A stretch of DNA of 64,000 nucleotides from Aliiglaciecola sp. 3_MG-2023 (lineage in GTDB: Bacteria > Pseudomonadota > Gammaproteobacteria > Enterobacterales > Alteromonadaceae). Both the position numbers and the translations under genes were made by a program. How positions within the stretch are numbered: position 1 is the first letter of the stretch; each line of letters starts with the position of its first letter. Positions 44,334 through 53,695 of the stretch are shown here, piece after piece. The notes under the pieces were generated by a model, which was not told where the DNA came from, searched no databases, and saw only the letters and a program-made list of their open reading frames with translations. The stretch lies in contig NZ_JAUORV010000008.1 of the NCBI RefSeq assembly GCF_030548205.1, forward strand, positions 85,792-149,791, in the 5' to 3' direction.

Positions 44334-44870
44334 ATGAGTAGAGCAGGGATGTCGTTTAAGGTTGCAATACAGGATGCAGAACAATTACTTTCAAGATTCG
44401 ATAACGAAAAAAACACTGCCACCAATGTAAATTCAGAAGCCCTAAAAAGAGCCGGTTTGGTCATCGCCATGGCTGCCTGGGAAACGTATGTTAAAGATCG
44501 CTTTAGAGAAGAAATTGATTCTTGGTTAGCATCAGTCAACGGCAGCTTGCTTGGTAATTTTGTATTGAGAAAAGTTGATGAAGACTTAAAGCGCTTTTTT
44601 AATCCAAATGTAGATAAAACCAAGCAACTATTTAAAAGTTATTTTGAAATAGACATAACGTCTGGCTGGTGTTGGGATAATTATCAAGTATCGCAAGCTA
44701 AAACAGCATTAAATGCACTTATCTCCAAACGTGGCGATGCCGCACATATTGCAACCACCTCACCCAATCAATTACATACTGTCAAAAGAGATGAGTTAGA
44801 TAAAGCCATTAGGTTTTTAAAAGGCTTAGTCAAAGCTACTGAGAATGTAGAGATCGTTAAACCAATATAA
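44334..44870 (+). CDS. HEPN-domain protein (RiboL-PSP-like), putative RNase
   Basis: 178 helical residues. Near the C-terminus SKRGDAAH gives R133-x4-H138, the Rx4-6H catalytic motif of HEPN RNases; the helix before it (AAWETYVKDRFREEIDSWLAS) is typical of the family's first helices. HEPN RNases are often defence or abortive-infection effectors. No antitoxin gene is adjacent, so it may be a stand-alone effector. The ATG has AGGAAG upstream. Confidence 0.65.
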   Translation: MSRAGMSFKVAIQDAEQLLSRFDNEKNTATNVNSEALKRAGLVIAMAAWETYVKDRFREEIDSWLASVNGSLLGNFVLRKVDEDLKRFFNPNVDKTKQLFKSYFEIDITSGWCWDNYQVSQAKTALNALISKRGDAAHIATTSPNQLHTVKRDELDKAIRFLKGLVKATENVEIVKPI

Positions 44871-45143
44871 AAAGTTTTGCTTAGTAAGGAGGGGGAAATT
44901 AACTAAGTTTGTTCTGGCCTAAAAATTCATTTCTGGTGATCTATAGTAAATTTAACGCTCTTTTTCTTTTTTCAATGCTATTTAACAGAGGTATGTTAAG
45001 AAGATTGACAGCGGTAATTTTTTATCTCTATAATAACCTTGTAGCTCAAAAAATGTACAGTAAAAGCTTCGGATTTTCAGTATTTGAAAAGGAAATCATT
45101 ACCTTTCTACTAAAGGCTTAATGAAATGTTAAGGGATGGATGG

Positions 45144-45692
45144 ATGGATACGTCAGTCGACAATGAAAGTTCAAGCTCAGAAAAAGTAAGTTTATCGCAA
45201 GAAGCAAGCAACAAAAACAAACCAAAAAACGTGGGACTTTTTATCACCATTAATCTTATTGCGCTTTTGTGTGGTGGTAGTGGGCTTTTTGGAGCGTTTG
45301 TTTATTTTATTGAGCGACCGCTAAAAAAAGAAGTGGAGACTCTATCTGGCGCACTTCAATATGCAGAGTTAGATAGTCAAGAACAAAAATTCTTAATAGA
45401 AAATTATCAGGCGCGTATTTCACAATTAGAGCATCAAATCGACTTAGCAGACGGAATGCTATCCAAGCATGAGTTGGATGTTTTAAAGAAAAGACTTTTA
45501 TATACGCACTCTCAGCTCGAATCAGAGCTTTCAGAATTACACAGTAACCTTAGTAAACTCAAATCAAGAGGTGGGAGCTGGTTTTTCCAGAACGCCCCTA
45601 AAATAGCTAGTAACTCTATTGACACTGCAAATCGTGCGATAGCAGCAAATCAAACAATCAAACAAGACGTTGAGAAAATATCTAAAGAATAA
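45144..45692 (+). CDS. Membrane-anchored coiled-coil protein
   Basis: About 182 residues: a polar N-terminus, one membrane segment (LFITINLIALLCGGSGLFGAF-like region, residues about 31-56), then a long coiled coil (about 60-150) with heptad leucines. AAGGGA lies seven bases before the ATG at 45144. It is followed 140 bp later by a gene for an exported beta-rich protein. Unknown function. Confidence 0.6.
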   Translation: MDTSVDNESSSSEKVSLSQEASNKNKPKNVGLFITINLIALLCGGSGLFGAFVYFIERPLKKEVETLSGALQYAELDSQEQKFLIENYQARISQLEHQIDLADGMLSKHELDVLKKRLLYTHSQLESELSELHSNLSKLKSRGGSWFFQNAPKIASNSIDTANRAIAANQTIKQDVEKISKE

Positions 45693-45832
45693 ATGGAAAG
45701 AGTTTCAAGTGGTAGTAGAAAGATCGGTACTGTTGGCTGCTGATCCTTTTGAGTTAAACCACGCCAACTTCCCCCTTTTTTTATCCGAGGGGATTGTTAA
45801 AACAACTAAAAAATCAGAAAAGGACGATTCAA

Positions 45833-46582
45833 ATGAAATTACTACACATACCAACTCTGTTAACCCTGGTCACAATATCAGCTTCATCTTTTTCGGAGGA
45901 ATTGAAAGAAAACATAAATTATAGAACAAAAGTCAATCTAAAAGTGAGTGAAGACGCGGTCAAATATGACAAGGATGTTGGCGAGCAATCTAAGTTTGTT
46001 GTCTTGGATAACGACAATAATGATGAATATGCTATTGAATTTTTAGATATTTATCAGGTAGTTGAAAAAAAACCTAAAGCGGAAGCAACCAAAGATGACT
46101 ATAAAACCTACTCTGTTTCCGATGTTGTCGAGGGTAAAGTTTACTACCTCAAGAAAGAAGAGGTGCAAGGTGTCCCGATTGAGAAAAAAGTAGAGCAAAG
46201 TTTTGGTGGGTTGGTAAGTGGACCTTTAATTGTCCCGTTTAAGTATCGGCTTAGTGATAAATCAATTTCTGGTGATGCAACAGTGGGATATTATGCTGGC
46301 TGGGGATGGGATACAAGTTTTTGGGGATATAGCGAACGATATGTGACTTTTACGCCTTTTTTATCGGCCGGATTGACGCAGGTTTCAGTATCATCAGTTG
46401 ATGATGAAGGTAATGTCACGGATGAGAATAAGTCTGGGTTTACTTGGGCGACGGGCGTTCTAATTAATAACTGGGATAGTGTCAACATTGGAATTGTTTA
46501 TGGTCAAGATAGAATTGGTGATCAAAACTGGGAACACGAAGGGGAAGGTTGGCTAAGCATTTCTGTTGGTTGGGAGTTGTAA
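45833..46582 (+). CDS. Exported beta-rich protein (possible outer-membrane barrel)
   Basis: About 249 residues with a signal peptide (LLHIPTLLTLVTISASSFS). The second half has alternating aromatic strands (GYYAGWGWDTSFWGYSERY, GFTWATGVLINN) and ends in WLSISVGWEL, similar to small outer-membrane barrels. The ATG at 45833 has AAGGAC seven bases upstream. A dyad CGAGACAT/ATGTCTCG follows (46627-46645). Confidence 0.6.
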   Translation: MKLLHIPTLLTLVTISASSFSEELKENINYRTKVNLKVSEDAVKYDKDVGEQSKFVVLDNDNNDEYAIEFLDIYQVVEKKPKAEATKDDYKTYSVSDVVEGKVYYLKKEEVQGVPIEKKVEQSFGGLVSGPLIVPFKYRLSDKSISGDATVGYYAGWGWDTSFWGYSERYVTFTPFLSAGLTQVSVSSVDDEGNVTDENKSGFTWATGVLINNWDSVNIGIVYGQDRIGDQNWEHEGEGWLSISVGWEL

Positions 46583-47032
46583 TTTAATCAACTTCGTACA
46601 ATTGACGTGATTTTGGATTGAAAATTCGAGACATAATATGTCTCGAGTTCCCAAAAGTAGTAAATACCTAATCCTTAATTTGTTTTTCAGGGGAGTTGTA
46701 GGTCATATCGTTCGCGATATAACCAATCATCCCTGTTGTAATCATAAGTAATGTTAGTGGATCTAGCTGCAAATGTGAACTAGCCAGCGACTGTAGTTTA
46801 GTGGCTCAAATCTGAACTGACTGCTTTGAGTCGATCGGCTTCGACCTACCCACACAGCCTGTACTGAGCGGGAAACGGAATTCAGCTAAGTTGATTCCAA
46901 TTACCGCCTCAGACACAAGCAGACTATTAGGGTTACGACTTTTTTTTGTGCTAACCTTATTTATATTTGATATTGATGAATTAATTAATATCACTAAGTG
47001 AACTGAATAGTCATTTTTCGGGAAAATGCATA
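46583..47032. other. Intergenic region with a possible tiny minus-strand frame
   Basis: 450 bp. It holds a dyad CGAGACAT/ATGTCTCG (46627-46645) and a minus frame ending at 46668 that reads LQLDPLTLLMITTGMIGYIAN and a polar tail, resembling a one-helix peptide but without a clear start. Nothing else is seen. Confidence 0.35.
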
Positions 47033-47452
47033 ATGGGAAAAATAAGCTATAGTTTCGAAAACACACCTTTTAAGGCTGGTCAGTCAAAAGTATTTCGCTC
47101 AGATAACCAGTCAAAAATAACCCTAGATATAAAGTGTTTTGTAGATGACCCTCCCCCTCCAGGCTTTATGCCGTGTGGAGAATGTGGCAGTTTCGAGCTT
47201 GCTAAAGAAGAAGAAAAGTTGATTACTGCTGATTTGAGAACCTTTAAAAGAGGTGGGAGGATAGTATTGACTGTTTCAGATCGGTATGGAAACGAAGAGA
47301 CAATTTGTGTAGTGGTATTTCCAAAAAACTCTGATTCAGAAGGTGGTGGTGGTGGTTGTAAGAAGGCTTCCACTGGAGACAAGAGTAAAAAGGACTCACA
47401 TTGGATACCCAAAAAAAGCAATATCCAACCTCCTCCTAGACCTTACATATGA
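47033..47452 (+). CDS. Hypothetical protein with Pro- and Gly-rich segments
   Basis: 139 residues, probably beta-rich. It has DDPPPPGFMPCGECGSF with a CxxC pair, a GGGGG run and a proline-rich C-terminus (QPPPRPYI). No signal peptide. It overlaps the next gene by 4 bp (ATGA), so the two are coupled. Unknown function. Confidence 0.6.
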   Translation: MGKISYSFENTPFKAGQSKVFRSDNQSKITLDIKCFVDDPPPPGFMPCGECGSFELAKEEEKLITADLRTFKRGGRIVLTVSDRYGNEETICVVVFPKNSDSEGGGGGCKKASTGDKSKKDSHWIPKKSNIQPPPRPYI

Positions 47453-47955
47453 ATCCTACTGAACAAGCTTTCGCCTTTAACCAAAAGAAACTTGAAGATT
47501 CTATAAATGAGCTAAAAAAAACTCAATCCATTTTATCTAGAAAATATAGGATTATGGTTTTCTTCACTTATCTTTCAAAAACATCCATTATTGTATTTGG
47601 CCTAGTAATAGGTACAAATTTTTTTGAAAGTACGGTTGCGGTTCTGGGGTTTCTGATAGCATTGCTAACTGGACTTGAACCGCTTTTTCTGAATTCAGCA
47701 CTTATAGGTGAATTGGGATCTGGTGCAACAAAATTAAGTCAAACATTTGACGAAGTAAGGCTAGAGCACAACGAAATAGTGAACAATTATATTGTCTCAA
47801 AAAAAGGTAAGAATAGTAATGGCCCCGAACATTTCGTCAATTCACTTGGGGATTTGGAAGCGAAAGTTAGTAACACTGTGCTAAACGTAAAAAAGAAGAT
47901 AGAAAGAGCGAAAGTCACTCAGGTTAAAAAACTATTTAAAGGTGGAAAACATTAG
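47449..47955 (+). CDS. Two-helix membrane protein (SLATT-like architecture)
   Basis: 168 residues: a leading helix (FNQKKLEDSINELKKTQSIL), two membrane segments (about 35-85, IIVFGLVIGTN and VAVLGFLIALLTG) and a long polar helix at the C-terminus. This order matches SLATT-type pore effectors of nucleotide-triggered defence systems, but sequence similarity cannot be confirmed here. It is coupled to the gene at 47033. Confidence 0.5.
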   Translation: MNPTEQAFAFNQKKLEDSINELKKTQSILSRKYRIMVFFTYLSKTSIIVFGLVIGTNFFESTVAVLGFLIALLTGLEPLFLNSALIGELGSGATKLSQTFDEVRLEHNEIVNNYIVSKKGKNSNGPEHFVNSLGDLEAKVSNTVLNVKKKIERAKVTQVKKLFKGGKH

Positions 47956-48564
47956 TGTCCATAGAGATAGTTAGAATAAAAAATTTACTTTGTTTACGAT
48001 GTATGGTTCACCGTCTACTACTCGCATGTTGATTTAGTAAAGGTTAGCTTCACGTATTCACCTGTCTTAGAAACCATTCAATCTGATAGACAGCCACTGG
48101 CAGGGTGCCGTCTATCAGTTTTGATCAAGCTTTCTATATGAAAAGCGTAAGATTGGCTAATGCAGATTAGCCGTTATAACAGGTCATCAATAAAGGGTTT
48201 TATTTCATTATTCGCCGATAAGTTTTCATCATCTATAAGTAAATAGTTGTATTTTGGTTGGTCAATTTTTGTATCTCAAATACATTTATTGAAATAAAAG
48301 CAAGTTAATCTGGTTGTTTTTAAAGCAATAGTGAGAGTTTTTTGTTTATCCTGACACTCATAGATTGTTAAGACGATTTTAAAGACGAGTTTAGATGAGG
48401 CGAGCTTTTTTCTTCGCCAAGAAATTCAAATTAAAAAATAATTGTAAACGCCAAATAATTGCGGCAATGGAATGAGAGAACTACGCTTTAAATAGATTCA
48501 TTCGCTTTGCGAAGCCAATAGTCAGTTTATTGATAACCCCCTACAACTTACATGGAGAGTAAAC
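47956..48564. other. Intergenic region before the phosphatase
   Basis: 609 bp with no gene. A terminator-like hairpin lies at 48083-48122; the rest is AT-rich and probably holds the promoter of the phosphatase gene. Confidence 0.45.
48083..48122 (+). terminator. Hairpin in the 47.9-48.5 kb spacer
   Basis: CTGATAGAC / GTCTATCAG with an 18-base loop that can extend the stem, followed by TTTT. Confidence 0.6.
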
Positions 48565-50064
48565 ATGAAAGTTATCAATCGTAGTGTCTCGAAAAATAAT
48601 TTACCAGAGTTTTGGTCCGACACCTCAGTGTGGAGTCTCGTGCCGCATAAGGTCACTCCTTTTACAGCGGAAATATGGGCAGGTACTTTATTTCCTTATT
48701 TAAGAAAGCCTGTGCTATGTCGACTTATTGTTTACAAAGATAAGCAAGAACTGAAACGCATAGATATCAAGAGAGCAGAATGGGAAAGACCCATACTGCG
48801 TCTAAGCAATCGATTTTTTACACTATCTACGCTGAAAAACTTAGAGTCAAATCAACACTATCAAGTAACTCTTTTCCAACAGCTTGAAGACGATGCAGGT
48901 GAATATGCAGGTGATTGGTTGTATTTGAAGTCTGCCTATTTCAATACATTGCCAATGTCATTGCCGACAGCCAATAATGATGCCTTTACAGTATCGTTAA
49001 ATAGTTGCTTCTACGAACACCGAGATAACGGAGCGACCGCTGAAGCATTTAAAAACCTTTACTCTCAAGGTAATAACGCAATTAAGCCAGACGTTAAATT
49101 TATGGTGGGTGATCAGGTTTATTTAGATATAGGCGCTGATTCATTATCACCGTTAACAAATGAAGTTAGAAAGCGAATAGCTGATGATTATGCGAAACAT
49201 TGGCAGGCACTAGGCAGTATGCTTTCTAGAGGCGCAACTTGGATGTTGCCGGATGATCATGAGTATTGGAACGATTATCCTTTCTACGATAGCTTAGTGC
49301 CGACACTCTTTATGTTGAAAATACCCAAAATCAGGAATGCATGGAGTACAGCTTCAAAAAATGGCGTTGAGCGTATTCAGCAAACTCATAACCCAGTTGA
49401 AACATTTACTATTGGTAATGACCTCTCATTCTGTATAGCTGATTTGCGTTCAACCCGAACAAAAACACAGTTTATAAATAAAAAGGGTTTTAAAAAACTA
49501 ATTGGGTGGGCAAAGGGTTTAACTACGCCAGGTGTTTTAGTTATCCCACAAATATTGATAGTTGAGAAGAACAAACATGAGCGCAACTTACATAGTTTTA
49601 AGCGACAGTACGCTGAATTATTAGAAGCGTTAGCGCATTCTGGTAGAGATATTGTAGTGCTGTCTGGTGACGTGCATTTTGGACGTATTTGTTCAGTAGG
49701 TTTTGGAAATAAAGGGGCAAAATTAATTGAAATAGTGGCCTCACCAACATCTAATCTGACTGGAATTAATTCAGTCGCTACCGCGAAACCCACAATAAAG
49801 CCTGAATCTTTCCCTGATATTGAGACGACGTGGGAGCCACAGATTGTTAAATATGATTCCAAATATAACGTCAAAGTTACAAGGGGGAGGTGGTTCTCTA
49901 GTTACTGGAAAGAAAGAACTAAAGAACATTTTATGACAATCAGTTTCAATAAAAAGGAAAGTAAGATAAATATGACTGTGCAAGCTTGGTTAGTGCGAAG
50001 AGCTGAGGCCAATGGAATGCCAAAATCGCAATTTCAAGTGCCGTACTCTATAACCCTTAAATAA
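48565..50064 (+). CDS. PhoD-like metallophosphatase
   Basis: 499 residues. Metal-binding motifs of the PhoD-like family are present in order: FMVGDQVYLD, LPDDHEYWNDY and VLSGDVHFGR. Such enzymes hydrolyse phosphodiesters or monoesters. No signal peptide is visible, unlike exported PhoD, so this member may act in the cytoplasm. GGAG precedes the ATG. It is the last gene of the element, 172 bp from attR. Confidence 0.8.
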   Translation: MKVINRSVSKNNLPEFWSDTSVWSLVPHKVTPFTAEIWAGTLFPYLRKPVLCRLIVYKDKQELKRIDIKRAEWERPILRLSNRFFTLSTLKNLESNQHYQVTLFQQLEDDAGEYAGDWLYLKSAYFNTLPMSLPTANNDAFTVSLNSCFYEHRDNGATAEAFKNLYSQGNNAIKPDVKFMVGDQVYLDIGADSLSPLTNEVRKRIADDYAKHWQALGSMLSRGATWMLPDDHEYWNDYPFYDSLVPTLFMLKIPKIRNAWSTASKNGVERIQQTHNPVETFTIGNDLSFCIADLRSTRTKTQFINKKGFKKLIGWAKGLTTPGVLVIPQILIVEKNKHERNLHSFKRQYAELLEALAHSGRDIVVLSGDVHFGRICSVGFGNKGAKLIEIVASPTSNLTGINSVATAKPTIKPESFPDIETTWEPQIVKYDSKYNVKVTRGRWFSSYWKERTKEHFMTISFNKKESKINMTVQAWLVRRAEANGMPKSQFQVPYSITLK

Positions 50065-50236
50065 ATTGATATATCGCAATTTTCTAAAAAGTAGACCTTT
50101 ACCTGTGGAATAAGTGGCTATTGGCGCATGCCATTTGACTGCTAAAAGTGGGTGACATAAAATAAAGGTTGGTATTATTTTAATTATATCAATCACTTAT
50201 GAGTTTTTCTTAGTATCTTTTGAATACGTAGAACCT

Positions 50237-50263
50237 GTTCAAATCCTGCTCCCGCAACCACAT
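50237..50263 (+). repeat. attR core (27 bp), tRNA-fMet 3' fragment
   Basis: Exact copy of 31348-31374. It is a 3' fragment of the tRNA, not a gene: the upstream sequence (ACGTAGAACCT) does not continue the tRNA. Confidence 0.85.
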
Positions 50264-50265
50264 TC

Positions 50266-50293
50266 AAGGCTTCGATAATTCGAGGCCTTTTTT
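50266..50293 (+). terminator. Original terminator of the interrupted tRNA-fMet gene
   Basis: AAGGCTTCGA-TAAT-TCGAGGCCTT then T. Nearly identical to the terminator after the second tRNA at 50537, showing the tandem origin. Confidence 0.85.
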
Positions 50294-50368
50294 GTTTTTA
50301 ACTTTTTATTTTTGTTTTTTTTATTACTAGTTAAATGCCGTTTTAAGTGTGTTTTTTTAACGCACTAC

Positions 50369-50396
50369 TTGCACTACTCAAATGGCTATGTATAAT
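50369..50396 (+). promoter_or_regulatory. Promoter of the second initiator tRNA
   Basis: -35 TTGCAC (50369-50374), 16-bp spacer, -10 TATAAT (50391-50396), 59 bp before the tRNA. Confidence 0.75.
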
Positions 50397-50454
50397 ACGC
50401 GCCTCTTGATAAGGAAGTGACATGAATCACTATCTAATCATCACCAGTTTCAAG

Positions 50455-50531
<77 letters not shown>

Positions 50532-50536
50532 CATTC

Positions 50537-50564
50537 AAGGCCTCGATTATTCGAGGCCTTTTTT
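50537..50564 (+). terminator. Terminator of the second tRNA-fMet
   Basis: AAGGCCTCGA-TTAT-TCGAGGCCTT, perfect stem with TTTT after it. Confidence 0.93.
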
Positions 50565-50650
50565 GTTTGTGCTAGATATACATTTAACTCCATATTCTCA
50601 TTTAATTGCACATTCAAAATGTGCTTGGGTTATCTGTATCGAATTTTCAA

Positions 50651-52465
50651 TTACTCCACATAAAATACATTGTCCTGTAGTTCGTCACCTATGTTGGTAT
50701 TATTGCGGATCACTTCTGCTAGGGTGACATCTTCGACGAATTCGAGTTCATCATCAGTTAAGTACCGGCTGTACCAAAAGCGATCGCCGGCCCTTAATTC
50801 GTCAAATTGCTTCACATTAATCGCGGTAAATAGCTCGCCTAGTTGTGAGCCTTGAGATGTCAAAGGATCTTCGGCTAAGCCGCCGATCCAAAGCTCAATA
50901 TCATCAACCGAACCATAGGCATTGAACAGTCCTGCTTGTAAACTGGTGTTGGTGGTAATGTCGGCAATACTGACTTTGGCTTCTAAATCCATTGCTATTC
51001 GCGTTTGGTTATAGGTGTTTAAACCGTGATCTCTGCCACGCTGAATATTAAGGGAAATTAAATCAAAGCCGCCAGATCCAGGGGTTCCGAATAAGAAATT
51101 TCGCAAACCATTGACCACTTGCGTATCTATGGTTTGGTGTCTTTGTTTCGCCAAACCTCGCAACACGGGATCAATATCATTTTCATTTTGGTATAAGTTT
51201 ATGCCAGTAAAAAACGCATCGCGAATGGCTAGGTTACCTTCCTCAATGGTATTGCCATCTGCGTCAAGTCGCAAAATACTGTCACTTACTTCACTGTGGC
51301 CTAATCTATAGGTCGCAGCGGAAAACTCATTATAAATAGTTGGGTTGATGGTTTCATCATAGCCTTGGTAATCAGGCATACTGTTTTCACCTAGCAATGC
51401 AGGCAAATATTCGTTATAGGTAATAATTTGAATTTCGGCTATAACTAAACGTCTCGCTTGCTCATAGATTGATTCGATGGAAGCATTGGTTTGCGAAGAC
51501 TGTAAAATTCTAGCAATACGATTGTGTTCACGTAGCCAAACCGTGTGCATAGCGGTGAGCACGGCTTGTTCATTAACCCGTAAGTCGCCACCGATGAAAA
51601 GGCGACTAGGATCAGTGACAAAGCCGTTTGCATTGGGGATATTATCGGTATTGAATGGCAACAGGTTGTTACTGCTGGTTGCTAAAAACGGGCTATTATC
51701 TCCAACCCTCAAGGCACTGTTGCGCTCATTATCAGAACCATAAATCATTGATCCATCTATCCAGCTAGTAATTTCATTTTCCTGTTCTCTTACATTCTCA
51801 ATACTTGTACCCGTATCAGGATCGTAAATAGCACGGTTGAAAGGAATAACGACTTCTCCGCTGCCATTGGGATCAAAAAATACATCCCCTCGTGGGACGG
51901 GTATGTTCTCTTGTTCAGGTGTACTGCCATCTGTTAAGCCTATATCATGATCGATAAACTGCCCCCATTGCCATAGGTAATCACTGGTATCAAAACTGTT
52001 TTCAATGCTTTGGCCTTGGGCCTGAGAAACCAATAAGTTACTTATTTCTCGCGCACTTTTTTGAGTGCTTCCCGCCATAGACGATATTCCGTCGGTGTAG
52101 TTTGCTTCGGCAATACGTTGTAAATGGGTAAAAGTAGCGCCCCAAGTCGGATGTTGTTGATTATTACTGGTGCCGTCATAGGAGCGAATTTCTCTACCGT
52201 CTTGTTCATTCATTTGCATCTCATCTCTTCCCGGCCGATTGAGTTCATTGTTTCTTCTTACTTCAACATCTTCATCTATCCCTTGGGAAGAGCGAGTGTT
52301 ACTTCCGCCTCTTTGTTGGTTGGTTTGGTTATCCTGGCTTATCTCTGCTGTTGCTAATGTTACAGCGTCTGAGTTGGAAGCAGTTTCCGATTCACCACTT
52401 CCACATGCCGAAATCATAGTCAGTTGGCCGATTGATAAGGGGATGATTAAATAACGTTTATTCAT
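50651..52465 (-). CDS. Animal-type haem peroxidase lipoprotein
   Basis: 604 residues. A lipoprotein signal ends at C21 (SACGSG), followed by a long polar linker (about 25-105). The catalytic domain has the distal site WGQFIDHD (167-174), the arginine motif GGDLRVNEQ, and the proximal-histidine motif ATYRLGHSEV. These are hallmarks of the animal haem (peroxinectin-like) peroxidases. It would sit on the envelope and oxidise halides or organic substrates with hydrogen peroxide. It is a single gene divergent from the YgjP-like gene. Confidence 0.88.
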   Translation of the reverse strand: MNKRYLIIPLSIGQLTMISACGSGESETASNSDAVTLATAEISQDNQTNQQRGGSNTRSSQGIDEDVEVRRNNELNRPGRDEMQMNEQDGREIRSYDGTSNNQQHPTWGATFTHLQRIAEANYTDGISSMAGSTQKSAREISNLLVSQAQGQSIENSFDTSDYLWQWGQFIDHDIGLTDGSTPEQENIPVPRGDVFFDPNGSGEVVIPFNRAIYDPDTGTSIENVREQENEITSWIDGSMIYGSDNERNSALRVGDNSPFLATSSNNLLPFNTDNIPNANGFVTDPSRLFIGGDLRVNEQAVLTAMHTVWLREHNRIARILQSSQTNASIESIYEQARRLVIAEIQIITYNEYLPALLGENSMPDYQGYDETINPTIYNEFSAATYRLGHSEVSDSILRLDADGNTIEEGNLAIRDAFFTGINLYQNENDIDPVLRGLAKQRHQTIDTQVVNGLRNFLFGTPGSGGFDLISLNIQRGRDHGLNTYNQTRIAMDLEAKVSIADITTNTSLQAGLFNAYGSVDDIELWIGGLAEDPLTSQGSQLGELFTAINVKQFDELRAGDRFWYSRYLTDDELEFVEDVTLAEVIRNNTNIGDELQDNVFYVE

Positions 52466-52791
52466 TAATTTATTCCTACTATTCTAATTTATTTATCATT
52501 TACGGCTTTTTTCCTTCTATTTGTATAGAACAGTTATATGAGGTGAATTGCGATAGGCGTTAAGGGATAGATAGGTTAAATAAATGTTAGTTCGTGATTA
52601 ATTGTGGAGTTTAGGTGTGGTTTTTGTGCAGTTTTAGCGCAGTTTACTCGAGTAAAGTGTGAAGTTTGTGTAGCAAAGATTATAAAAGTGATTTAGATGT
52701 GTTGACAAGGAGACTACGGATAAACGCGATTAGTGACTAACTGGTGGCCGCGAGTTAAACTAGGCATTCATTCATTTTCAAAAGTAAACTT
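52466..52791. other. Divergent intergenic region
   Basis: 326 AT-rich bases between the haem peroxidase and the metallopeptidase. No gene or clear operator is seen; it should hold both promoters. Confidence 0.4.
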
Positions 52792-53319
52792 GTGTCGTCT
52801 CTTAAATATTTATCTGCGTATTCCCCTGACTTACAGCAGCAAATAACTGAATTGCTAGATTCAAACCGGTTAACCGATTATCTGCTTCAGAAGTATCCGC
52901 TGGTGAATAGCGTGCCTAACGACAATGCACTGCGTGAATATGTTCTTGAACTGAAAAATCAATACATCAAAAAGTCAGCACCGCTGAGTAAGGTGGTATT
53001 TGATAAGAAGATTCACGTTGTTGAAAATACCCTTGGGTTGCATAGTTTTGTATCAAGAGTGCAGGGCGGTAAGCTTAAAAGTAAAAATGAAATACGCATT
53101 AGTACATTGTTTAAAAATGCACCTATTGAATTTCTTAATATGATAGTGGTACACGAACTCGCCCATTTGAAACAAAAGGATCACAACAAAGCGTTTTATC
53201 AACTTTGTTGCCATATGTTGCCCAATTATCACCAAATTGAGTTTGATGTGCGTGTTTACTTAACGCATCTTGAATACAAAGGCGAGATTTATAAAAACCT
53301 GTCACCCAATCATCAATAA
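52792..53319 (+). CDS. YgjP-like M48-type metallopeptidase
   Basis: 175 residues with the zinc motif VVHELAHLKQKDHNKAFYQL near the C-terminus (HExxH plus the downstream histidine region), as in the YgjP/DUF45 family. Start is GTG at 52792 with no strong ribosome site. No signal peptide, so cytoplasmic. It is 7 bp upstream of the YacL gene. Confidence 0.78.
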   Translation: MSSLKYLSAYSPDLQQQITELLDSNRLTDYLLQKYPLVNSVPNDNALREYVLELKNQYIKKSAPLSKVVFDKKIHVVENTLGLHSFVSRVQGGKLKSKNEIRISTLFKNAPIEFLNMIVVHELAHLKQKDHNKAFYQLCCHMLPNYHQIEFDVRVYLTHLEYKGEIYKNLSPNHQ

Positions 53320-53326
53320 GGTCCTT

Positions 53327-53695
53327 ATGAATTATCAATTTATACGCAATTTGCAAGGTGAGCCAGAGGCTCAGTTCGAGATGGGCCATGAGGCATTTTC
53401 ACGTTGGTTTACAGAAGAACTTGGAACAAGGGAAGATAACATATCTGCACTTTTTACGGCAATTGACGCATTACAGAAACACCAAATGAAAGGGTATCTG
53501 TTGGAGGGGAAAGAATTTAATCTTCGACTGGATTGTGATGAGGTAGAAGTCAGGTCAAAAGATTTGGATATGGATGGGCCTGATGAGCTGCCAGAAGGTA
53601 CAGAGTTATATGATCAAGAATCTGTTTCAGGGTGTGGATTAGACGACTTCATTCAGGTTTTAAGTTCGTGGCGAGATTTTGTTTGTGGACAATAA
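53327..53695 (+). CDS. yacL: YacL family protein (UPF0231)
   Basis: 122 residues. The start MNYQFIRNLQGEPEAQFEMG and the next GHEAFSRWFTEEL match E. coli YacL. Family role unknown. The ATG at 53327 has AAGG five bases upstream; an earlier in-frame ATG at 53270 lies within the preceding gene. It overlaps the RluA-type gene by 11-17 bp. Confidence 0.88.
   Translation: MNYQFIRNLQGEPEAQFEMGHEAFSRWFTEELGTREDNISALFTAIDALQKHQMKGYLLEGKEFNLRLDCDEVEVRSKDLDMDGPDELPEGTELYDQESVSGCGLDDFIQVLSSWRDFVCGQ

Noticed and set aside
44909..45121. A 70-codon frame between the HEPN and coiled-coil genes.
   Set aside because: No ribosome site, biased composition from AT-rich DNA, and no motif; likely chance.
46668..46776. 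A small minus-strand membrane-peptide frame (LQLDPLTLLMITTG...).
   Set aside because: No start codon with a ribosome site; kept only as a remark in the intergenic entry.
50237..50263. A possible third tRNA-fMet gene.
   Set aside because: Only the 3' 24 bases of the tRNA are present; it is the right attachment site, not a gene.
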